A stretch of DNA of 25,449 bases. It comes from Nitrospinae bacterium CG22_combo_CG10-13_8_21_14_all_47_10 (GTDB lineage Bacteria; Nitrospinota; Nitrospinia; Nitrospinales; VA-1). The translations under genes and the position numbers were made by a program. The notes beneath the pieces were generated by a model. It had not been told where the DNA came from and did not search any database. It was given only the letters and a program-made list of their open reading frames with translations. This document shows positions 1 through 6,798 of this stretch, one piece after another (the first letter of the stretch is position 1; every line of letters begins with the position of its first letter). The stretch lies in contig PCTK01000057.1 of NCBI GenBank assembly GCA_002786505.1, forward strand, positions 3,242 through 28,690, written 5' to 3'.

Positions 1-1
1 A

Positions 2-1252
2 CTGGGCAACGGCCTGATCTCAGAAAAAGCCTGCATCATCGCCGCTCAGCAACACCATCAGGACCCACTGGCCCACTATGAGTTTTCCGTAACCCTGATG
101 GCTCGAGGCAACGCCAAAGAAGCCAATAAGGAATTGGCAGAAAGTGCCCGACTAGACCCTGAAAATTCCACCTACCCCTATGAGCGTGGGATGGTTTTTA
201 ATTACCTAAACCGGAATGACGAGGCCGAAAAATCTTTCAAACAGGCATTTTCCCTCGACAAAAGCAATGTTGAGGCCGCTTACCAACTCGCTTACCTTTA
301 CGCCACCAGGAAAGACAAGGCCCAGGCAGAAACCTACATCAACCACATTTTGGACAACCACCTTGACCACCCCAAGGCAGAATCTGCAAAGCTCCTGAAA
401 GAGTATATTTATAAAGACGCCACCGATAAATTGCCGCTGAAAGTTGTCCCGGGACAATATCATTTGAGCCGGTCAAAATCCCTTTACCAGTCCAGGCAAT
501 TCGGGTTGAGCCTCATTGAGGCGGAAACCGCCTCCCGGCTGAGCCCCAATGACCTGAGCGTCCAGGAGATTCTCGTTGGACTTCACAGTATGTTTTTGCG
601 TCTGGATATGGCTGAAAATTCTGTCAAAACGTTCATTGAGTACGCCAAAGACGATGACAAATTCAAGAGCCGGGGATATCAGGAATTGGCAGACATAGAA
701 GTTTTACGCGGGCATCTTGAAAAAGCCAAAAAACTCTACGAAAAAGCAAAAAACCTGGGGGATCCCAATGATATTGCCAAAGCCACTCTCGATGAGTTTC
801 CCGCAAAAATTGAGACAATGAAACAACAACCTCTGGACCCTAATGCTTTATTCATCAGTCCGGCCAAAGCATTGAACAGAAAGGGAGAAATTTTTGCCCA
901 TTTTGGGATGTATAACCGGGCCATGGGGATTTATTCCATGGTTTTAAGAATGGAACCCACCAATCTTTCCGCCCTGCTCAATATTGCCACAGCCAATTAT
1001 AAAAAAGAAAAATACAATCAAGCCATTTCTATCCTGGAAAGATTATTTGTCATCCATCCTAACCACGAGCATATCATTGCCCACCGGTTGCTTCTGGCGC
1101 GATCCTACGTCATGAAGGGAGACCTCGTGGATGGTGTCAAAAATCTTGAAATTGCGATGAAACTGAATCCTGGCATAAAAAAAGTCATCATCGAAGACCC
1201 TACTTTCGAAAAATTAAGGGCTCTTGAATCTTTCAGAACTTTAGTTCAGTAA
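2..1252 (+). CDS. TPR-repeat protein, 5' end outside the window
   Basis: The reading frame is already open at base 2 and runs to a TAA at 1250-1252, so at least 416 residues are visible and the true start lies upstream. An internal ATG at 98 is not needed as a start. The protein shows repeated TPR-like helical pairs: one block around bases 140-400 (YERGMVFNYLNRNDEAEKSF, then AYQLAYLYATRKDKAQAE) and another around 880-1180 (GEIFAHFGMYNRAMGIYSMV, then LLNIATANYKKEKYNQAISI). The final residues (FEKLRALESFRTLV) resemble the closing element often seen at the end of TPR arrays. TPR proteins are protein-binding scaffolds, and nothing visible gives a partner or location. It could be a tail of a larger secretion or assembly protein. 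The TPR assignment is solid, the role is unknown. Confidence 0.85.
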   Translation: MGNGLISEKACIIAAQQHHQDPLAHYEFSVTLMARGNAKEANKELAESARLDPENSTYPYERGMVFNYLNRNDEAEKSFKQAFSLDKSNVEAAYQLAYLYATRKDKAQAETYINHILDNHLDHPKAESAKLLKEYIYKDATDKLPLKVVPGQYHLSRSKSLYQSRQFGLSLIEAETASRLSPNDLSVQEILVGLHSMFLRLDMAENSVKTFIEYAKDDDKFKSRGYQELADIEVLRGHLEKAKKLYEKAKNLGDPNDIAKATLDEFPAKIETMKQQPLDPNALFISPAKALNRKGEIFAHFGMYNRAMGIYSMVLRMEPTNLSALLNIATANYKKEKYNQAISILERLFVIHPNHEHIIAHRLLLARSYVMKGDLVDGVKNLEIAMKLNPGIKKVIIEDPTFEKLRALESFRTLVQ

Positions 1253-1289
1253 CTCCAGAATTCGACCTTATTTCAATAAAAAGTTAAGT

Positions 1290-1318
1290 TTGACTTTAAA
1301 TTTTTGTTCCTGTCTAAT
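1290..1318 (+). promoter_or_regulatory. Predicted sigma70 promoter for the secreted protein/peroxiredoxin pair
   Basis: TTGACT at 1290-1295 and TCTAAT at 1313-1318 are separated by exactly 17 bp, and each matches 5 of 6 consensus bases. The predicted start lies near 1325, about 60 bp before the ATG at 1386. A second perfect TATAAT at 1328-1333 has no -35 partner. An AT-only hairpin (TCTTTAT 1335-1341, ATAAAGA 1347-1353) would lie in the 5' leader. Confidence 0.6.
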
Positions 1319-1385
1319 GCGTACAAATATAATCTCTTTATTTTTTATAAAGATCCCATGAACCCAAGTTTCGGGGAGCCCCCAC

Positions 1386-1841
1386 ATGACCACGGCCCTG
1401 CATCCACCTAAGGATTGGAAGTTTTTCTCGATTTTCACGGCTTTTCTTGCAACATGGTTTTTCCTGCTTCAAACTCCGAAAACTTATGCCGCTGACATTT
1501 GCAAGGGTGGGCTGAAAGAACTGCAAAAAAGCCAGGCGGTCATTCAAGACAAGGGGGGAATTTGGGGGTATCTTGAACAGTCTTCCGCCCTGAAAGACCA
1601 ATCTATATTGGGACTACAAATTGACGGCAAACTACAGCGCCTGATTGTTTCTTTTGAAAATCTTTGCGAGGTGGGTAAAATCCCCACCCAAAAGCTTTTT
1701 GATTTGATTTTAAATCTGATGGGTGATGCCAGAGTAATTTTCAACAAAAACGCTGACCGGCAACCCAAAGACAAGTTGCTGGAAAATTTGAATGTTTTGA
1801 ATAAAAACATTGATGAACTTTTGGCTCAACTGCCCAACTAA
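1386..1841 (+). CDS. Small secreted protein of unknown function, two cysteines
   Basis: This is a 151-residue protein that I do not recognise. The N terminus has a signal-peptide shape: a polar stretch with K9 and K12, a hydrophobic core at about residues 13-29, then a likely cleavage after TYA at about 35. The mature part would be about 115 mainly helical, hydrophilic residues and contains only two cysteines, C39 and C94, which could form a disulfide outside the cytoplasm. The start ATG is preceded by GGGGAG at a good distance, and a sigma70 promoter lies just upstream. The peroxiredoxin gene begins 6 bases after its stop, so the two are probably co-transcribed. Export is inferred from the N terminus. 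No function can be assigned. Confidence 0.75.
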   Translation: MTTALHPPKDWKFFSIFTAFLATWFFLLQTPKTYAADICKGGLKELQKSQAVIQDKGGIWGYLEQSSALKDQSILGLQIDGKLQRLIVSFENLCEVGKIPTQKLFDLILNLMGDARVIFNKNADRQPKDKLLENLNVLNKNIDELLAQLPN

Positions 1842-1847
1842 ACGATC

Positions 1848-2312
1848 ATGGCTGAATTGAAAGAGGGGAATAAGGCTCCGGATTTTACGGCTGTTGATCA
1901 GGACGGGTCCAAAGTCAAACTCAGTTCGTTTAAAGGCGAAAAGAATGTCGTGCTTTATTTTTACCCCAAAGACATGACTCCGGGGTGCACCACTCAGGCC
2001 TGTGACTTCCGCGACCAGTATAAAAAATTCAAAAACACCGTCATTATCGGTGTGAGTATTGACTCAATGGAAAGACACAAAAAGTTCATTGAGAAATACA
2101 ACCTTCCTTTCACTCTCATTGCCGATACCGATAAGAAAGTCGTGCAAAAATATGGAGTCTGGCAAGAAAAGAAACTCTATGGCAAAACTTTTATGGGGAT
2201 TGTCCGAACCACTTTCATCATCGACAAAAACGGAACGATCCAGAAAATATTCCCCAAGGTCAAGGTAAAGACCCATATTGAAGACGTGCTTGCCGCATTG
2301 AAGGATGTCTAG
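1848..2312 (+). CDS. bcp: Peroxiredoxin, PrxQ/Bcp type
   Basis: This 154-residue protein matches the thiol peroxidase family that reduces hydrogen peroxide and organic hydroperoxides using thioredoxin. The active-site block FYPKDMTPGCTTQACDFRD carries the peroxidatic cysteine C47 and a second cysteine C52 five residues later, the spacing of the atypical 2-Cys PrxQ subgroup that forms an intramolecular disulfide. The conserved T44 and P45 precede C47, and the length is normal for Bcp. There is no signal peptide, so it acts in the cytoplasm. It begins 6 bases after the secreted-protein gene with no clear ribosome-binding site of its own, which suggests translational coupling. It faces the M24 peptidase gene tail to tail, with 20 bp between the stops. 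Confidence 0.95.
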   Translation: MAELKEGNKAPDFTAVDQDGSKVKLSSFKGEKNVVLYFYPKDMTPGCTTQACDFRDQYKKFKNTVIIGVSIDSMERHKKFIEKYNLPFTLIADTDKKVVQKYGVWQEKKLYGKTFMGIVRTTFIIDKNGTIQKIFPKVKVKTHIEDVLAALKDV

Positions 2313-2332
2313 CCTGCTCCTTACTCATTCAC

Positions 2333-3748
2333 TCATGCAATATACGGGTTAGGGGCCATTAATTTTTCAATCTGTTGCACCGTTTTGGCAATTTTACTCG
2401 AAAGATTCAGACAGCCCGTTTTTGTAATCACCAAGTTGTCCTCAATACGAATACCGATCTTTTCGTCATAAGTCTTTCCCTTCAAGCGCAGGCGAAACTC
2501 CCCATACAGTCCGGGCTCATTACTAATCATCCAGCCCGGTTTCATGGGTTGCCGGGCATAGTTGCGGAAGGGGTCCCCATCATGTTCCTGCTCACCCATC
2601 AAGTGGCCCACCCCATGCGGCCTTTCTTTGTATTGCAATTTAAACTTCCCCCCTATCGCCTTGAAGTCCCGTTCAAGCCCCTGATTAACCTTACCCCAAC
2701 ACACCGTATTCAATTCCTCCATCGTCAGTCCGGCCTTGGCCTTTTTCTCCACAGCAATCTGGGCTTTCAGAACAATTTCGTAAAGAATTTTCTGCATGGG
2801 ATTAAACTTTCCCGACACGGGAAACGTCCTGGTGATATCTGCATGCATGGTCATCCAGCGAACGCCGAAATCAATCAGCACCATTTCGTTATTTGAAAAA
2901 TCATCATCGTTTTTTGTGTAGTGGAGAGTGGTTGCGTTGACTCCAGAAGCAACAATGGAAGGGTAGCTGAGACCAAACGGCGTATTCATCAGCATTTGGC
3001 CTTCGAGAAACCCTTGCACCTGGCACTCATTTTTAAAGTTTCTAAAATTTTTCAGCAGAGCCTTAAATCCGCCGTTAGTAATATCCTGTGCCTTTCTGGC
3101 ATTGGCAATATCATATTTATCCAGCGGCAGGCGTAGTTCAAAGTGATTCGCCATGATGTTCTTCAAGGCCTTTTTCGGGGCTTTCCAGACCCTCAACCAG
3201 CCCTCAAGTTTCTTTTTGAAATCAAAATTATGGTCAGTCGTGATGCTGGTGACTTTACCCTTTCGAATTCCTTCCAGCCAGAGCGTTCCCATCGTTTTTT
3301 TCTTTTGCTTCATAAACCGTTCTTTCAAGACATCCTTGAACTCACGGATATCGCGCACGTCATGAATTCCCGTAACCGATCTCACTTCCCTCAAGCTTTG
3401 ATCGTCCCCGACACCAAAACGGACTCCTTCCCAAAACTCAAGGATTCGGTCCTTGCTATCCACAAATAAAATTTCATCCGATACTTTTGAGTTTGGGTCC
3501 AGCAACAGGATTACATTATTCTGATTGATGCCGGTCAGGTACATCATTGCCGGCTCCTGATATGTGGGACAATAAGCATAGGACCAGGTCGTCTTTCCAC
3601 CCGGACCATAAGGAACCCCGGTAATGGCCATGAGTTGGCCTTCCCTTTCCATCAGTTTTTTTCTTCTATCACGAAACCGCCGCTTGGAAAAAGCTCCTGC
3701 TCCCCCATCCCGGAAAATTCCGGTATAAACTTTTTTTAAAGACTTCAT
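2333..3748 (-). CDS. M24-family metallopeptidase, Xaa-Pro aminopeptidase type
   Basis: This 471-residue protein has the two-part layout of aminopeptidase P: an N-terminal creatinase/AMP_N-like half, then a pita-bread catalytic half from about residue 230. All five expected dinuclear-metal ligands are present in order: D293 (IDFGVRW), D304 (HADITRTFPVSG), H382 (HGVGHLMG), E411 (NEPGLYG) and E436 (IRIEDNLV). H277 in TLHYTKND is also typical of the family. The enzyme would remove an N-terminal residue preceding proline. The N terminus is basic, with a cluster of Arg/Lys around residues 22-34 and no hydrophobic signal. The catalytic-half motifs are divergent enough that prolidase-like specificity cannot be excluded. 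The start is an ATG at 3748 with a possible promoter about 50 bp upstream. Confidence 0.9.
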   Translation of the reverse strand: MKSLKKVYTGIFRDGGAGAFSKRRFRDRRKKLMEREGQLMAITGVPYGPGGKTTWSYAYCPTYQEPAMMYLTGINQNNVILLLDPNSKVSDEILFVDSKDRILEFWEGVRFGVGDDQSLREVRSVTGIHDVRDIREFKDVLKERFMKQKKKTMGTLWLEGIRKGKVTSITTDHNFDFKKKLEGWLRVWKAPKKALKNIMANHFELRLPLDKYDIANARKAQDITNGGFKALLKNFRNFKNECQVQGFLEGQMLMNTPFGLSYPSIVASGVNATTLHYTKNDDDFSNNEMVLIDFGVRWMTMHADITRTFPVSGKFNPMQKILYEIVLKAQIAVEKKAKAGLTMEELNTVCWGKVNQGLERDFKAIGGKFKLQYKERPHGVGHLMGEQEHDGDPFRNYARQPMKPGWMISNEPGLYGEFRLRLKGKTYDEKIGIRIEDNLVITKTGCLNLSSKIAKTVQQIEKLMAPNPYIA

Positions 3749-3792
3749 AAATTTTATTTTCTAAATCCTGTTTAATATTTACAAAGTACAAT

Positions 3793-3821
3793 AGTACTAT
3801 AAGCGTGGATACGACCCAACC
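3793..3821 (-). promoter_or_regulatory. Weak promoter candidate with an AGTAC/GTACT inverted repeat, upstream of the M24 peptidase
   Basis: Read on the minus strand, TTGGGT and TACTAT are 17 bp apart. Both boxes are weak, at 3/6 and 4/6 matches. The -10 region overlaps a small inverted repeat, AGTAC-aata-GTACT, at 3785-3798 on the plus strand, which could be an operator. This is weak evidence. Confidence 0.3.
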
Positions 3822-3840
3822 CATTCATGATCCCCTGAGC

Positions 3841-3873
3841 AATATAAAATCTGGCTGGCTCCCGACTCCAGCC
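3841..3873 (-). terminator. Possible intrinsic terminator after the methyltransferase gene
   Basis: On the minus strand a GC-rich stem (GGCTGG at 3873-3868, CCAGCC at 3858-3853, 9-base loop) is followed by the T-rich run AGATTTTATATT. It lies about 30 bp after the stop of the methyltransferase gene and before the M24 peptidase. The stem is short (6 bp) and the T run is interrupted, so termination may be partial. Confidence 0.45.
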
Positions 3874-3901
3874 TTGATGCGCTCCGAGGCCTTTTAACCG
3901 C

Positions 3902-4504
3902 CTAGATTTTCTTTTTTAAAATACCCAACCACTCCTTGCCTTTTCTCTGCTCGGCAGACAAAGAGGTTTTAGCAAGTTGCTGGATTACAAATTTTTTTGA
4001 GAAATGCGATTCAATGTCTTCCCTTGTGGTGTTGTAAGGAGGCCCACCTTTCTTTTCCGTGTGATAAAACAAACCGATCAGCATTCCCGCGGGCTTCAAC
4101 ATTCGAGACACGTTCAGAACATAATCCTGCCTTTGCCGGGGAGAAATGGCACAAAAAAAAGTCTGTTCGAGCACCATGTCATAAATACCGTTGTGGGAAT
4201 CATCCAGACTGAAAAAATCCTGATACAAAATCCGGCCTTTCAAGTTTCTCTTTTTAAGAGATTTTTTTAAAAAACTGACCGCCCCCTCAGAAAAATCAAC
4301 TGCCGTCACCTCAAACCCGTTTTCTGCCAGGAAAACCACTTCATGCCCTCTTCCGCATCCAGGCACCAGCACTTTGCCAACAGGAAATTTCTCTTCCTGC
4401 CATAACTTGACGAAAGGGGGGGCCACCTCTCCCAGGTCCCAGCCCAAGTCATTAGATTCATAATGCCCTTGCCAGTCTTCCCGGCTGTATTCATCTTGAT
4501 TCAT
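3902..4504 (-). CDS. SAM-dependent methyltransferase, TPMT (thiopurine/thiol methyltransferase) family
   Basis: Starting from the ATG at 4504 the protein has 200 residues. Near the N terminus is the TPMT-family pattern W11...Y15...N18...GWDLG (21-25), then SAM motif I VLVPGCGRGHE (45-55), the acidic ribose-binding D70 in AVDFS, and a C-terminal FYHTEKKGGPPYNTTREDIE block that is also family-like. Members methylate sulfur, selenium or tellurium compounds or halides, and the substrate cannot be told from sequence. A TTG at 4507 would add one residue, but the ATG is better: it shares its A with the TGA stop of the upstream dehydrogenase (TGATG), a classic translational coupling. It is the last gene of a three-gene minus-strand set. 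Confidence 0.9.
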   Translation of the reverse strand: MNQDEYSREDWQGHYESNDLGWDLGEVAPPFVKLWQEEKFPVGKVLVPGCGRGHEVVFLAENGFEVTAVDFSEGAVSFLKKSLKKRNLKGRILYQDFFSLDDSHNGIYDMVLEQTFFCAISPRQRQDYVLNVSRMLKPAGMLIGLFYHTEKKGGPPYNTTREDIESHFSKKFVIQQLAKTSLSAEQRKGKEWLGILKKKI

Positions 4505-5427
4505 CAAACAGAAAAATATTCAACAAGGTTTTGAATAGCCGCCTTACCCATCGCCTCAACCGCCTCCCGGGTATTGCCGCCTATATGAGGAGTCACCATC
4601 AAATTTGGAAGCTGAAGAAAGCCGATATCTGTTGGGGGCTCTTCATAAAACACATCCAGTCCCGCACCCGCAATTTCTCCTGACACCAACGCCCGGTGCA
4701 AGTCCCCCTGATGAACCACTCCGCCTCTACTGGTATTGACCAGAAACGCCGAAGATTTCATTTTTGCAAGCACCGCTTTGTCGATAAAGCTTTTGGTATC
4801 TTCGGTCAAGGGCACATGAAGCGTAACGATGTCAGACTCCTTAATGAGTTCATCAAACCCCGTTTCCACTGCACCGAACTGGCGACAGAATTCGCCGCGG
4901 TCTACAATATCCCTCACACGGATCTGGCATTGAAACGGCTGTAACAGCCGTACCAGTTCCTGCCCCACATTGCCGCATCCAATGATTCCTACGGTTTTGC
5001 CACTGAGTTCCTGTCCGCCATCGCGTTGCCAAAACCCACTTTTTAATTTTTCCGATAACATATTGTGGCAGAGTCCGATCATAAATCCCAATGTAAGTTC
5101 GGCCACAGACCTCCTGTTCGTGCCAAAGGTCACTCGCAAGTCGATGCCAGCACGGCGCAGGGCCTCCTGGTCCACGTTGTCCATCCCCACGCCATATTTC
5201 GAGATCATTCTTAATTTAGGCAGGGAACGGATCAACTCGGCATTGATTTGGTCTCTCCCTATCAATGCGGCGTCAGCATCCGCCAGAAAATCAACCAACT
5301 CGGGTACCGAAAGGTATCTGTCTTGATCGTTGAAAACCGCATTGGGGAAGTACTGCGATAACTCAACCCTCAGTGAAGATGTTTTACAAAAGGCTGGAGG
5401 GGTGACAGCTACCTTTGGTGCGTCCAT
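4504..5427 (-). CDS. D-isomer-specific 2-hydroxyacid dehydrogenase (phosphoglycerate dehydrogenase-like)
   Basis: This 307-residue protein shows both domains of the family. The Rossmann motif VGIIGCGNVG lies at 146-155 and binds NAD(P). The catalytic residues are R234 (NTSRGG), E263 (GLDVFYEEPP) and H281 (TPHIGG). The substrate-domain loop KYGVGMDNVD at about 77-86 is like that of 3-phosphoglycerate dehydrogenase. There is no C-terminal ACT or regulatory domain, so it is a short-form enzyme. The exact 2-hydroxyacid is not predictable, and it may not be the housekeeping SerA. The ATG is only 3 bp after the TraB-like stop, and its own stop overlaps the methyltransferase start by one base, so all three genes should form one transcript. 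Confidence 0.9.
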   Translation of the reverse strand: MDAPKVAVTPPAFCKTSSLRVELSQYFPNAVFNDQDRYLSVPELVDFLADADAALIGRDQINAELIRSLPKLRMISKYGVGMDNVDQEALRRAGIDLRVTFGTNRRSVAELTLGFMIGLCHNMLSEKLKSGFWQRDGGQELSGKTVGIIGCGNVGQELVRLLQPFQCQIRVRDIVDRGEFCRQFGAVETGFDELIKESDIVTLHVPLTEDTKSFIDKAVLAKMKSSAFLVNTSRGGVVHQGDLHRALVSGEIAGAGLDVFYEEPPTDIGFLQLPNLMVTPHIGGNTREAVEAMGKAAIQNLVEYFSV

Positions 5428-5430
5428 CGT

Positions 5431-6621
5431 TCAGCCCAAAATCTGGGTCACAATCGAAGCACCAGCGGTATAGGTGCCAATTGCGGAGCCCAGACTGGAA
5501 AAAAAGAAAATCAAAAACAACCGGGCAACGCGGTTTTTCCACCACATGGAATAAACGGCAATATCTTCGCGCAAGGTTTCAAAGTCACTTACTTTAGGTT
5601 TGCGCATGTAGGACTCCACCAGGCCCACGACCATTCCTGCTCCAATAGTGGGATTCAATGATGTCAAAGGGGCGGCGAAAAACCCGGTGATAATAGAGAC
5701 AGGGTGTCCAAAAGCAATCAGGGTTCCCAGCGCGCAGAACCCCCCGTTGAACAAAATCCAGGTCATTACCAACTGTTGCCCCAACTCGGGAGACTGGTAG
5801 TAACCAACTCCAAACATTGCCAGAATAAATACGCAAATACCCCAACCGATAAAATAACCAACCCGGCCTGGAGGCGGCTTTTGATCCAACATTTCCAACT
5901 GCGCTGAGTCTGGAGGAGATGCCATGGTCGGGAGCATGCCAATCAAATGTCCGGCCCCAACCAGTGCCAGGATTTTTTTAGGGCCACCCGGTTCATGGGC
6001 AATCTGCGCCAAACGCCCCACCATGTATTGATCTCTCTCATCAATCAGCACTCTTTTGATCTCCGGCAACTCCTCGCCAAATTCGCTCACCACCGAATGC
6101 AATAAATCTCCCTCCTTGAGGTCTTCAATCTGCTGTTCGCTTATCTCTTCGCCGACAAACACTCCGGCAATAAGTCCCCCTACAATTTTTAATTTTTGCC
6201 AGAACGATACTTCGGTAACTAACCGGTGCAGGGTGGTGGATATATTACGGTCAATAACCTCCAGCCGGATATTATTGGCGTGCGCAAGTTCAACGGCCCG
6301 AATCATTTCCTGACCTGCCTCCACACCAATTCGCTGGGCCAGACGTTTTTGATAGGCGGTCAAGGCGAGGTTGATCAGCAGGAGCCCGGCTTTCTTTTTG
6401 CGGAAAACCTCGTAGATGTCGAGATTCTTCCACCAAGTCTGGTTGGTGAGATTTTCCAGGCGCGGAGGACACAATTCCACCGCGACACAGTCGTAACCAC
6501 CATTCTGAATATGCTCCTCGACCATATCCACACTTAACTGGGAGACATGCGCCGTCCCCATCAAAGTTACTTCCGCAGAACCGAGGTGAAGGACTTTTAT
6601 AACATCTTCTTGCTTTTCCAC
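5431..6621 (-). CDS. TraB/PrgY-family membrane protein
   Basis: This 396-residue protein has an N-terminal TraB domain with the family hallmarks GTAHVS (22-27), ELCPPR (49-54), DRNI (124-127) and VGAGHL (221-226). The two Gx(x)H elements are those proposed as metal ligands in the TraB/Tiki group. After about residue 250 come several membrane segments: roughly 253-275, 283-305, a glycine/proline-rich pair near 310-340, and 372-394. The archetype PrgY lowers peptide pheromone activity in enterococci. The role in free-living Gram-negative bacteria is not established, and proteolysis or transport modulation are inferences. The start is a GTG at 6621, supported by a strong ribosome site (AGGAAGG, 6 bases before). 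It leads the traB-dehydrogenase-methyltransferase set and is divergent from uvrB. Confidence 0.9.
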   Translation of the reverse strand: MEKQEDVIKVLHLGSAEVTLMGTAHVSQLSVDMVEEHIQNGGYDCVAVELCPPRLENLTNQTWWKNLDIYEVFRKKKAGLLLINLALTAYQKRLAQRIGVEAGQEMIRAVELAHANNIRLEVIDRNISTTLHRLVTEVSFWQKLKIVGGLIAGVFVGEEISEQQIEDLKEGDLLHSVVSEFGEELPEIKRVLIDERDQYMVGRLAQIAHEPGGPKKILALVGAGHLIGMLPTMASPPDSAQLEMLDQKPPPGRVGYFIGWGICVFILAMFGVGYYQSPELGQQLVMTWILFNGGFCALGTLIAFGHPVSIITGFFAAPLTSLNPTIGAGMVVGLVESYMRKPKVSDFETLREDIAVYSMWWKNRVARLFLIFFFSSLGSAIGTYTAGASIVTQILG

Positions 6622-6739
6622 AGTATCCCTTCCTGAATAGCAGAGAGCTTACAAAAACAAATCGCTGGACACATGCATGCAGTAAAATTTTAATTGAGTT
6701 AAAATGAGGGAGACCGTATCGGCGGACAGGATTACCCTA

Positions 6740-6767
6740 TTGAGTCATGAGACTCATAATTTAACAT
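6740..6767 (+). promoter_or_regulatory. Candidate uvrB promoter with a 16-bp palindromic operator
   Basis: TTGAGT at 6740-6745 and TAACAT at 6762-6767 with a 16-bp spacer form a plausible promoter that would start about 25 bp before the uvrB ATG. A perfect inverted repeat, TGAGTC-ATGA-GACTCA (6741-6756), covers the -35 box and half of the spacer, which is where a repressor would block RNA polymerase. Because uvrB is often in the SOS regulon, a LexA-type operator is the natural guess. The sequence is not one of the well-known LexA boxes. Confidence 0.4.
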
Positions 6768-6798
6768 AAACCCCCTTAGTATTGAATCGGTCTTTTCC

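Noticed and set aside
2375..3469. Plus-strand open frames opposite the M24 peptidase gene
   Set aside because: They have no recognisable domains or ribosome sites and are mirror frames of a well-supported peptidase with all metal ligands.
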